From Spirochaetota bacterium (GTDB taxonomy: Bacteria > Spirochaetota > JAHITG01), in contig JAHITG010000302.1 in the NCBI GenBank assembly GCA_018817865.1, positions 1 to 9,072 of the forward strand: a stretch of DNA of 9,072 bases. Reading direction: 5' to 3'. The notes below the pieces were generated by a model. That model ran no database searches. It was not told the origin of the DNA and was given only the letters and a program-made list of their open reading frames with translations. The position numbers and the translations under genes are program-made. Shown one piece after another: positions 1 to 6,327 of this stretch (positions within the stretch are counted from its first letter, which is position 1; each line of letters opens with the position of its first letter).

Positions 1-606
1 ATTTAATAATAAAATAATTACCAATATAAGGGTCAACTGCCACGATAAAAGAAAAAGAAGAATAATAATTACAATTGAGTTGATCGATTTTGTGATCAAT
101 GCCAGCCCTAATTGAAAGACATTATTAACACTACGGGTCTCTGATACGGCAAATTGAATATAAGTACCCGGTACATCTTTGGATAACTCATCATACCGCA
201 ATTTATTGATGGCCTGGTATATCTCCTTCCTGCAGTCGCATGTTACGATCTTTGTCAGATTACTGTGTACCAACACAATAATAAACTGAAAAACCGAATA
301 CAGGAGCATAAAGACAAAAAGCAGTATTACGGGAACCAGCTCTTTATGTTCCGAAGAAGTAGTGAACCCCTTATAAAACCTGATCACTTCCGCAAAGAAC
401 CCGGTACCTTCATTTAACGCAGATTCACTGGAGAAGAGCTGGCCTAAGATCGGCAGAATAAAGCTCAAAGCTCCCCCTAAAAATATCGAGTGAATAAAGA
501 TCAAGACCATGGAGATCACAAATAATGCCTTATGTCTCCTCAGATAATGCCACAATAACTTGAAAATGGTAAAAAGCTCTGATATATTCAATTTTAACTT
601 TTTCAT
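1..606 (-). CDS. ABC exporter, N-terminal transmembrane part (partial, runs off left edge)
   Basis: The frame from the ATG at 606-604 stays open for 202 codons to the window edge. The translation begins MKKLKLNISE. It has a basic patch (YLRRHK, about 20-25), hydrophobic spans at about 27-52, 90-115, 165-187 and 190-202, and a cytoplasmic-loop segment between (LRYDELSKDVPGTYIQF, about 136-152). Span positions, the loop with its Gly-Thr before the next helix, and the SWQLTLIL segment near 188 match type I ABC exporters of the MsbA kind, where the transmembrane domain precedes the ATPase domain. The ATPase domain would lie outside the window, so fusion to it is inferred. Such proteins flip lipid-linked glycans, lipids or peptides across the inner membrane. 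No good Shine-Dalgarno site precedes the ATG, but no better start is seen. The 133-base gap upstream separates it from the methyltransferase genes. Its GC content is closer to genes 3537-9072 than to 740-3501. Confidence 0.85.
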   Translation of the reverse strand, partial: MKKLKLNISELFTIFKLLWHYLRRHKALFVISMVLIFIHSIFLGGALSFILPILGQLFSSESALNEGTGFFAEVIRFYKGFTTSSEHKELVPVILLFVFMLLYSVFQFIIVLVHSNLTKIVTCDCRKEIYQAINKLRYDELSKDVPGTYIQFAVSETRSVNNVFQLGLALITKSINSIVIIILLFLLSWQLTLILVIILLLN

Positions 607-739
607 ATTAATTAATAATGAATATCTTACGTATAATCTCAGATAATTTGCCAGATGAAATCCAATCTGTCAATTGATTTCCAATATTTTTACAGATTTA
701 ATCTAATCTGATTTCCTGATGCTGTAATTATATCATCCA
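607..739. other. Intergenic region with repeated CAGAT/ATCTG motifs and a short inverted repeat
   Basis: This 133-base gap is AT-rich. Positions 693-698 (CAGATT) and 705-710 (AATCTG) form a perfect 6-base inverted repeat around a 6-base loop. CAGAT or its complement also occurs at 640-644, 652-656 and 665-669, and the octamer TGATTTCC occurs at 675-682 and 709-716. On the minus strand there is a TTGACA at 673-668, but no convincing -10 box at the right distance. The hairpin has no T-run after it in either direction, so a terminator is not called. The repeats could be an operator, but that is inference. Confidence 0.35.
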
Positions 740-1681
740 CTACTTAATATCTTTTTTCAAAATTACAACCATATTACCACATAAATGAAATAATTCTTCT
801 AACTTTGGGTGTATTAATAAAGCATCAAATATTTTCATAAAATAATACTGAATTTTTTTTAACATTGATAAATCAAAACTATTGTTTATTATTTTTACCC
901 AAGGTATATCCAAACTACGTAAAAATCGCCTTTTAAAAAGTCCTTTTCCACTTGCAGGTCTTGAATATAGTTTATTAGTATAATATATTTTATGAACCTT
1001 AAATCCATACTGTCGAGCGTATTCTTTAATTATTTTTGGTCTGAAAAAATGTATATGCCTCGGAATATCCTCTTTAAATGCCCATCTTGACCATAGACTA
1101 TCTCCATTTGGTATTAAAAAAATAAATAAACCTTTATTATCTAAAATCTTATTAATTATTTCAAAATATACCGATGGCTCATGCACATGTTCCATTACTC
1201 CCCAAGCAGTAATAACATTAAAAAACAATTTTGGGAAACTCCTTTCAGGCAAATAGCCATATTTAATATTAATACCTTTTTCTTTATACTTTGTCTTAAT
1301 AAAATCAACACCATAACATTTCCATCCTTTATTTTTTAAAAATTTTAAAAAACCTCCCCCGGCACAACCGATATCCAATATTTTTCCATTTGCAATCTTC
1401 GGTAAATAATCAGCTTGAAGAATAAATCTGTTCTTCTGTTTAAGATCGACTTCATTACGATTTTTATAATAATTATCATGATAAATTAAATGCATGGAAT
1501 CCTTAGATGGCCTTGGTGATAAATATCTATGTCCACAATTGATACATTGGACAACAGAATATTCATGTTTAAAATTTTTAAATCGCAGGTCAGGAACTGA
1601 GTATAAATTTTTATAGTTCCCGCTGCCACATAAATCACAATCTGTTTTTTCTAAACTTAGATTATTAACTCTACTTTTCAT
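740..1681 (-). CDS. Class I SAM methyltransferase with N-terminal CxxC/CxxC zinc-knuckle-like region
   Basis: Predicted 313-residue cytoplasmic methyltransferase. Two cysteine pairs (C15/C18 and C46/C49) form a probable zinc knuckle, followed by the YLSPRPS segment (53-59) usual in this architecture. The SAM-binding core follows: motif I ILDIGCAGGG at 101-110, the acidic residue ending strand 2 at D126 (YGVDF), and a GVMEHVHEP segment at 161-169. The late HIHFFRP segment (209-215) precedes a GFKV turn, as in Methyltransf_23-type enzymes of glycan and natural-product clusters. The substrate is unknown; an O- or C-methylated sugar is a guess. The frame is open back to a TTG at 1747 that would overlap the upstream gene by 35 bases. 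The first ATG, at 1681, is preferred because it leaves a 31-base gap, although its ribosome site is weak (AAAGG close to the ATG). It is clearly paralogous to the methyltransferase at 7232-8218 but is more AT-rich. Confidence 0.88.
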   Translation of the reverse strand: MKSRVNNLSLEKTDCDLCGSGNYKNLYSVPDLRFKNFKHEYSVVQCINCGHRYLSPRPSKDSMHLIYHDNYYKNRNEVDLKQKNRFILQADYLPKIANGKILDIGCAGGGFLKFLKNKGWKCYGVDFIKTKYKEKGINIKYGYLPERSFPKLFFNVITAWGVMEHVHEPSVYFEIINKILDNKGLFIFLIPNGDSLWSRWAFKEDIPRHIHFFRPKIIKEYARQYGFKVHKIYYTNKLYSRPASGKGLFKRRFLRSLDIPWVKIINNSFDLSMLKKIQYYFMKIFDALLIHPKLEELFHLCGNMVVILKKDIK

Positions 1682-1712
1682 ACCTTTACTACCGAAGCTA
1701 ACTGATAAAATA

Positions 1713-2474
1713 TTACTTTTCTGGAAGTGATTTCCATGCAATTCCAAACATATCTTTTTTATAATATTCTTTATTCTTAAATAGAATATACTGTAGACCC
1801 TTTTTAAACCTGTTTTTTGTTGTACATAATATATTATACATGGAATGGAATTTGTTTTTATTTAAAATCGATAAAAAATTTCCCTTTGTCTGCAAATTAC
1901 AATGAATACCCTTTTTACTGAATCGATTAAAGGTCATCCCCTTTTTGAATATGAATAATATATTATAAAGAATATATGTCATTTTAACACAATATTTAAA
2001 GAACCGCTCCGGTAAAAAGAAAACAGGGATCAATAAAACCCACATAAAACTTTTATGAAAAATGACATCATATTTCGTGGGAACAGTATGATAAAGAAAA
2101 TATCCGCCATCTTTTAACCAGTTATAGCAATTAAAAATTGTTGAATTTAATTCAGCAGGAAGCAAGTGTTCTATTATATCACCCGCATAAATAATATCAA
2201 AGGTCTTGGCTTTATAATTATTCTTATGAGAAATGTTACCTACTTTATAATTGATCTTTATATTCTTCTTTTTAGCGATCTCTTGTGCCATTTTTATTGC
2301 TTTTTTATCAAAGTCAATTGCATCTACCTTAAAACCCCTTTCTGCAAATTCAACAGCATATGTTCCGATAGAAGTTCCCAGATCAAGAACATTATTTCCA
2401 AATAATTCTAATTTATTTACGATATCGAAAACAATATCAATGCGTTTTTTCCAATGATTACCTTTTCGAAACAT
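1713..2474 (-). CDS. Class I SAM methyltransferase (5' end possibly frameshifted)
   Basis: Predicted 253-residue SAM-dependent methyltransferase. Motif I is VLDLGTSIGTYA at 29-40, the strand-2 acidic residue is D54 (DAIDFD), and the post-II segment FDIIYAGDIIEHL lies at 92-104. The middle part (about 143-177) is hydrophobic and aromatic (LLIPVFFLPERFF) and may be a membrane-associating or substrate-cap insertion. Unlike the methyltransferases at 740 and 7232 it has no cysteine pairs, so it belongs to another subfamily. The ATG at 2474 has no Shine-Dalgarno site. The frame stays open for 22 more codons upstream, and a strong AGAGGG site sits in front of an ATG at 2530 that is one base out of frame. 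The real protein may therefore be about 19 residues longer at its N terminus. Its stop lies 31 bases before the preferred start of the next methyltransferase, so the two are probably cotranscribed. The substrate is not deducible. Confidence 0.82.
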   Translation of the reverse strand: MFRKGNHWKKRIDIVFDIVNKLELFGNNVLDLGTSIGTYAVEFAERGFKVDAIDFDKKAIKMAQEIAKKKNIKINYKVGNISHKNNYKAKTFDIIYAGDIIEHLLPAELNSTIFNCYNWLKDGGYFLYHTVPTKYDVIFHKSFMWVLLIPVFFLPERFFKYCVKMTYILYNILFIFKKGMTFNRFSKKGIHCNLQTKGNFLSILNKNKFHSMYNILCTTKNRFKKGLQYILFKNKEYYKKDMFGIAWKSLPEK

Positions 2475-2530
2475 AAATTTTGATAATTGATTGATTGAAT
2501 AATTCTTATTATATAAAATATCAATTTCAT

Positions 2531-2640
2531 TTTTTCCCTCTTAATATCTTTTATAAAAATATAAATAATAGTGCAGTCCTAATCATATGAATTTATTAAC
2601 AATATAATATCATTATTATTATTTTATTTAATATAAAATA
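2531..2640. other. AT-rich intergenic gap within the cluster
   Basis: About 110 bases separate the stop at 2641 from the AGAGGG/ATG at 2530. The stretch is almost entirely A and T and includes ATT/AAT runs near 2605-2640. No stem with a T-run and no matched -35/-10 pair was found. It is one of only two gaps over 100 bases in the cluster, so an internal promoter could lie here, but the base composition makes any box match meaningless by eye. Confidence 0.4.
2536..2541 (-). promoter_or_regulatory. Shine-Dalgarno site AGAGGG, apparently orphaned from the methyltransferase frame
   Basis: On the minus strand AGAGGG at 2541-2536 is followed after 5 bases by an ATG at 2530-2528. This ATG opens only a 37-codon frame ending at 2417. 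The adjacent frame runs without a stop into the methyltransferase of 1713-2474. The site is better than anything in front of the ATG at 2474, which suggests that it was, or is, the true initiation site of that gene. Confidence 0.5.
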
Positions 2641-3501
2641 CTACTTAAAAGAATAAAAATCAATTTTAGGGTATAGTTTACTTTTATTACTGCCAACATA
2701 TAAATTAATATTATTAGGTTTTAAAACATAATCATTCAAGGCGTAAATATACCTATCAACAGGCATCTTTCCTTTTGAAAATGTTGCTGTTAAATGAATC
2801 TCCTTTCTCTTCTCTTCTACTGGTTTACTATATTCTTCTATAAATTGCCATTCCATGCTTGGATAATGATCATAAAAATGAACAGCATTAATAAGATCAA
2901 TACCAATTAATACAATATTTTTATAGCCTAATTCCATTAATAAATATAAAATAACATTTAAATGTCCTCTATATACTATTCCTCTTTTAAAGTCCTCTTT
3001 AATAAAATAATTCCTATCTTTTATCAGTATTCTTTCGGGATATTTATAACTGCAGCATAATGGATTCTCCGAAAAAAATTCTTTTAATAATCTTGGATGC
3101 ATTCCTCGTTTTATTACTCTATCTGAAAGAAAAAAAATAGTATCATTATAGTCCTTTTTTCTTTTTGATATAGCATCCTCCAATCTCTTTCTAAAATTTG
3201 GATCTACCGGAAAAGCTGTCTGATAATAGGTAGGGACAAATTCATGTACTGGCCACCAATTCATTCCAAATGAGTCGTGTTTGGCAATATAATTCCATTG
3301 CTTTTCTGTCACATCATTAATCGACTCACTTCCTCCTAAAATAAAGACAGTTTCAGATTTTTTAAACTTATTTCTGACCTCATTTAAGGAATACATTCTA
3401 TAATTTGTATTTTTATTCCTATACCAGACTTTTACAGTCTCTTTTATAGAAATGTATCTGATCTTTAGATCTAATAATGTGCTTAATAAATTATCTATCA
3501 T
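2641..3501 (-). CDS. GT42 (CST-I-like) sialyltransferase-like or MptE/DUF115-like protein
   Basis: A 286-residue protein that I place only at fold level. A nucleotide-binding-like start, VFILGGSESI (52-61), is followed by a short Asp/Asn stretch (DVTEKQWNYI) and FGMNWWP (78-84). A later IVYRGHLNVILYLLMELGYK block (175-194) runs into NIVLIGID (195-202). Next come H236 in EIHLTATFSKGK, RYIYALNDY (250-258), and INLYVGSNKSKL (265-276). This order resembles Campylobacter CstI/CstII sialyltransferases (GxGxSL, then R-SG...ALGYKEIYLSGID, then H..HS....I.AL, then IKLYC..PNSLL). It also resembles MptE-like DUF115 proteins, which share the Rossmann half. Either reading fits a glycan cluster, where it might transfer a nonulosonic acid or other sugar. 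The N-terminal 45 residues match neither family. The ATG at 3501 has no good ribosome site and lies 35 bases after the preceding stop. The gene is clearly AT-rich. Confidence 0.6.
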   Translation of the reverse strand: MIDNLLSTLLDLKIRYISIKETVKVWYRNKNTNYRMYSLNEVRNKFKKSETVFILGGSESINDVTEKQWNYIAKHDSFGMNWWPVHEFVPTYYQTAFPVDPNFRKRLEDAISKRKKDYNDTIFFLSDRVIKRGMHPRLLKEFFSENPLCCSYKYPERILIKDRNYFIKEDFKRGIVYRGHLNVILYLLMELGYKNIVLIGIDLINAVHFYDHYPSMEWQFIEEYSKPVEEKRKEIHLTATFSKGKMPVDRYIYALNDYVLKPNNINLYVGSNKSKLYPKIDFYSFK

Positions 3502-3536
3502 AGGTATAAATAAAAAAATATTTCAGATATATTTTT

Positions 3537-5279
3537 CTAACTTTTAAAAACAGCATGGTTTCCCAGGATAAGTACATCTATCCCCGAATTTTCAAAGACA
3601 TGCATAGCATCCTTACAGGTGGATACAATTGGCTCCCCATGCAGATTAAATGAAGTATTTACCAGCCCGCCCACACCGGTCATTTTTTCAAATTCTTTGA
3701 TAATATGATAATAGGCGGGGTTTTGCTCTTCAGATACTATTTGCGGACGGGCAGTAAAATCAGAAGGATGTAAACCTGCAATTAATTCTTTCTTCCCTAA
3801 TTCTGTTGTTTCAAATCCAATTGTCATATATGGTGCATCAATATTTTTTGGGTTGATCAAATAATCTGATACCCGCTCCTTTAATAAAACAGGGGCAAAC
3901 GGCATCCAGAAATCACGCTTTTTTATCTTGTCATTAATTATTCTTACTATAGAATAATCTCTTGGATCAGCCAATATAGACCTGTTTCCTAAAGCCCTTG
4001 CACCAAACTCCATTCTTCCGGAGGCCCTGGCGATCACATACCCATCAGAGAGTAATTCTGCAACATCCCTATTTTTAATATCAAAAACTATCTTATATTT
4101 TTTGTCTATTTTATTTTTAATAATATAATCTTTTGCCATTTCACCGGATATGTCATTTCCTAAATAAGCGTTATTAATCATTGAAATATCATTTAATTTA
4201 TCCAGTTTTTTATAAGCATGATAGCATGCACCAATAGCTAATGATTCATCACTGCCGGTAGGACAGACGAACATATCCTTTATGGCCTGTAATTTAGATA
4301 TCTCCATCATAGCTTTAATATTCATTCCTACCCCGCCGCTGAATACTATTTTATTCTTATTAAATTTTGTGCAGGCGTTTTCTACCCATTCGGTTAATAA
4401 TATCTCAATATATTTCTGTAACGCTCCGGCAATATTATCAAACCTTATATGTTCCAGCGCTTTTTTATATTCAAAAAAGAGGTCTTTGGGCCGTTTATGA
4501 TACTTGAATTCGATCCCATCCACATACATATATGTCTTGAATATGTCCAGAGCATCCTGGTAATAGAGCTCTTTTGCATAAGGAGCTAATCCCATAACTT
4601 TAAATTCATGTTCATTACTCTTCATACCCAAAAGTAAAGTCATATATCTGTAAAGCCTTCCGATACTGCAATCATCCGTCCTGTAATGAAATTTTAACTC
4701 ATCATTTACGAATTCACTTATGGAAGCATTGGCATCATCACCAAATCCTTCAGCGATGAATATCAAAGTGTCGTTATCCCTGTACGGACTGCCATAGTAT
4801 GCATAATACGAATGGCAATTATGGTGATTATAAATCTTGATTTTTTCATCAGGTATATTCAAATGCTTCTTTATGAGATAAATTCGAATATCTTCTTTCC
4901 CGGCCTCTTTTACTAATTTGTCTCTATCAGGGAGAACTTTATCCTTAAAAACATTCAGAAAAGCTATTGCTTTTTTCTCATATAATTTTGGGTACCAGTA
5001 ATCATACTGTTCTCTTATTTTTTCTTTAACGGAAAAATTTGTATCGTGATCCACCGACCAGTAATCACTATTAAAGGTATACCCGGCAAGAGCAACCTGA
5101 TCAATTTCCCGTGCTGTTATCCCGGCTTCCTTTAAACAATATTCTATGGCATGTTTTGGATAATCATTTGTATTTTTCTTCCTGGATAATCTCTCTTCAC
5201 TCATACAGGCAACAATTTTTCCATCTTTTAATAAGGCGGCAGTAGAATTAGTACTGATTATAATCCCTAATATATTCAC
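3537..5279 (-). CDS. Carbamoyltransferase, NodU/CmcH/TobZ family (full length)
   Basis: A 580-residue enzyme of the usual family length. These enzymes use carbamoyl phosphate and ATP to make carbamoyl-adenylate and then carbamoylate a hydroxyl of a sugar or antibiotic. The Kae1-like N-terminal domain has DGKIVACMSEERLSRKK (19-35), a metal-binding HxxxH (H152/H156 in NHHNCHS), FSGGVGMN (313-320) and D344 in TGSDESLAIGA. The C-terminal YrdC-like half has RMEFGARALGNRSILADPRD (422-441), MPFAPVLL (459-466), NTSFNLHGEPIV (541-552) and a final SGIDVLILGNHAVF. One oddity is that the family's usual N-terminal His-Asp (as in GHDASA or FHDASA) is replaced by ISTNSTAALL (8-17). Initiation is at GTG, supported by AAGGAG 7 bases upstream. 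It follows the radical SAM gene by 25 bases, so the two are probably cotranscribed. The acceptor is unknown; a surface sugar or small metabolite is inferred. Confidence 0.95.
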   Translation of the reverse strand: MNILGIIISTNSTAALLKDGKIVACMSEERLSRKKNTNDYPKHAIEYCLKEAGITAREIDQVALAGYTFNSDYWSVDHDTNFSVKEKIREQYDYWYPKLYEKKAIAFLNVFKDKVLPDRDKLVKEAGKEDIRIYLIKKHLNIPDEKIKIYNHHNCHSYYAYYGSPYRDNDTLIFIAEGFGDDANASISEFVNDELKFHYRTDDCSIGRLYRYMTLLLGMKSNEHEFKVMGLAPYAKELYYQDALDIFKTYMYVDGIEFKYHKRPKDLFFEYKKALEHIRFDNIAGALQKYIEILLTEWVENACTKFNKNKIVFSGGVGMNIKAMMEISKLQAIKDMFVCPTGSDESLAIGACYHAYKKLDKLNDISMINNAYLGNDISGEMAKDYIIKNKIDKKYKIVFDIKNRDVAELLSDGYVIARASGRMEFGARALGNRSILADPRDYSIVRIINDKIKKRDFWMPFAPVLLKERVSDYLINPKNIDAPYMTIGFETTELGKKELIAGLHPSDFTARPQIVSEEQNPAYYHIIKEFEKMTGVGGLVNTSFNLHGEPIVSTCKDAMHVFENSGIDVLILGNHAVFKS

Positions 5280-5286
5280 AAGATCT

Positions 5287-5292
5287 CTCCTT
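5287..5292 (-). promoter_or_regulatory. Shine-Dalgarno site deciding the GTG start of the carbamoyltransferase
   Basis: AAGGAG on the minus strand ends 7 bases before the GTG at 5279-5277. This is one of the strongest ribosome sites in the window and supports the GTG as the true start. The encoded N terminus (MNILGI) also matches the usual first strand of the family. Confidence 0.8.
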
Positions 5293-5304
5293 TTTTATTA
5301 AAAA

Positions 5305-6312
5305 TTAAAGCTTGTCATTCAGCCATGATTTTGTTTCCCATTTATTGGTATTTGAAAAACAGTCCTTACACAGCTTATACTCATTATGTTTCAGATCAAA
5401 GCTTAAGTCTCCTCTTAATTTTTTTATTTTCTCTGAATTATATGATTTCTTGATGGTGAACCCTTTATCATGCATATTCCCAAGGTAATATGTATCTTCA
5501 TGGTTATAGGGAATATCACAGGCATAAACATCTCCATTCCAGTGTACGATCACTTTTAAAAATAAAGTTACACATGGTTTATGTTGCTCATTAATGGTCT
5601 GCTTCTGATACAATGATTTTACATGTTTCAGCTCTTTAACCCTTGAGAACATGGTCAGGTCAATATCTATTTTATCAGCAAACTGAATATACTTTTTTTT
5701 ATATGCTTCAATATTCTCTTTAAATGTATCATCATCATAGCTGATCACATTCGTGTAGATCGTAAAAAATGGTTTATCCGAATTCATCTCTTCTCTAATC
5801 CTGTACGCCATCATTATCTTCTCATCAAAATCCGCCTGATAATTGCTGTTCTTTCGGATCATATTATGTTCTTCATCCGTAATACCGGAACTGGAAAATC
5901 GTATCTCATCCAGGCCTGATTTCACAAAAGACCTCATCATATCTTCAGTTAACCGGTTACAATTAGTAAATATAGTGGTCAGAGCATTATGCTTTTTACA
6001 TATTTCAACTAACTCTGTAATTTTTGGATGTAATAACGGTTCTCCAAAACCACCATGCCTGATGGCTACTTTATTCTCTCCTGCCTCTTTAGCGATCTTT
6101 TCCATTGTATCCAGATTCATAAATCCGGACTTCCTCTTCATCAATAGCCGGGAACAGTACAGGCACTTATTCTGACAGGCATTGGTCGGTTCAACCGTTA
6201 TGATCAACGGGAAGATCGTTCTCTCCGGATCTTCCATGGGAAAAAGCCACTCTTTTCGCTGCCATAGTTCCTTATACGGATCCGTATCTGAATCTTTTTT
6301 ATACCATATCAT
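5305..6312 (-). CDS. Radical SAM enzyme with C-terminal auxiliary-cluster (SPASM/twitch-like) region
   Basis: A 335-residue cytoplasmic radical SAM protein. The cluster-binding motif is CxxxCxxC at C46, C50 and C53 (NACQNKCLYCSR), preceded by the ITVEPT strand. A GGFGEPLLHP segment at 87-96 is the GGEP-type SAM-binding region. The IFTNCN strand (114-119) and GLDEIRFSSSG (133-143) continue the partial barrel. Four later cysteines, C247 (PCVTLF), C265 (VYACDIP), C315 and C318 (LCKDC), are spaced like a SPASM/twitch region holding an auxiliary iron-sulfur cluster, with GDVYACD in the customary place. The reaction is unknown. Relatives modify peptides, sugars or small metabolites by radical chemistry such as oxidation, epimerisation or C-C bonding. 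The ATG is well supported by AGAGGA 7 bases upstream. It lies 15 bases after the GNAT gene and 25 before the carbamoyltransferase, pointing to a shared pathway. Confidence 0.92.
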   Translation of the reverse strand: MIWYKKDSDTDPYKELWQRKEWLFPMEDPERTIFPLIITVEPTNACQNKCLYCSRLLMKRKSGFMNLDTMEKIAKEAGENKVAIRHGGFGEPLLHPKITELVEICKKHNALTTIFTNCNRLTEDMMRSFVKSGLDEIRFSSSGITDEEHNMIRKNSNYQADFDEKIMMAYRIREEMNSDKPFFTIYTNVISYDDDTFKENIEAYKKKYIQFADKIDIDLTMFSRVKELKHVKSLYQKQTINEQHKPCVTLFLKVIVHWNGDVYACDIPYNHEDTYYLGNMHDKGFTIKKSYNSEKIKKLRGDLSFDLKHNEYKLCKDCFSNTNKWETKSWLNDKL

Positions 6313-6319
6313 TCTTTTT

Positions 6320-6325
6320 TCCTCT
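6320..6325 (-). promoter_or_regulatory. Shine-Dalgarno site of the radical SAM gene
   Basis: AGAGGA on the minus strand lies 7 bases before the ATG at 6312 and within the 15-base gap after the GNAT stop. It fixes the radical SAM start and shows tight operon packing. Confidence 0.75.
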
Positions 6326-6327
6326 CA

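Noticed and set aside
631..673. Possible minus-strand promoter (TTGACA at 673-668)
   Set aside because: At a 16-18-base spacing the -10 position reads CAAATT or worse, and TTATAC at 636-631 is too far away. Not strong enough in AT-rich DNA.
693..710. Hairpin as a terminator for the methyltransferase at 740-1681
   Set aside because: The stem is only 6 bases, AT-rich, and has no T-run after it on the minus strand.
1682..1747. TTG start at 1747 for the methyltransferase
   Set aside because: It would overlap the preceding gene by 35 bases, and the added residues carry no family feature; the ATG at 1681 is simpler.
2166..2457. Two plus-strand open frames (2166-2405 and 2251-2457)
   Set aside because: Both lie wholly opposite the methyltransferase at 1713-2474, give low-complexity Ile/Phe-rich translations with no motif, and lack supporting context.
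2417..2530. Short 37-codon minus-strand frame starting at the good AGAGGG/ATG
   Set aside because: It ends early inside the methyltransferase gene and is better explained as the displaced 5' end of that gene than as an independent peptide.
4282..4500. Plus-strand open frame
   Set aside because: It is antisense to the conserved Kae1-like domain of the carbamoyltransferase and shows no domain of its own.
5843..6175. Plus-strand open frame of 110 codons
   Set aside because: It is antisense to the radical SAM core, including the CxxxCxxC region, and is a mirror of a strongly conserved gene.
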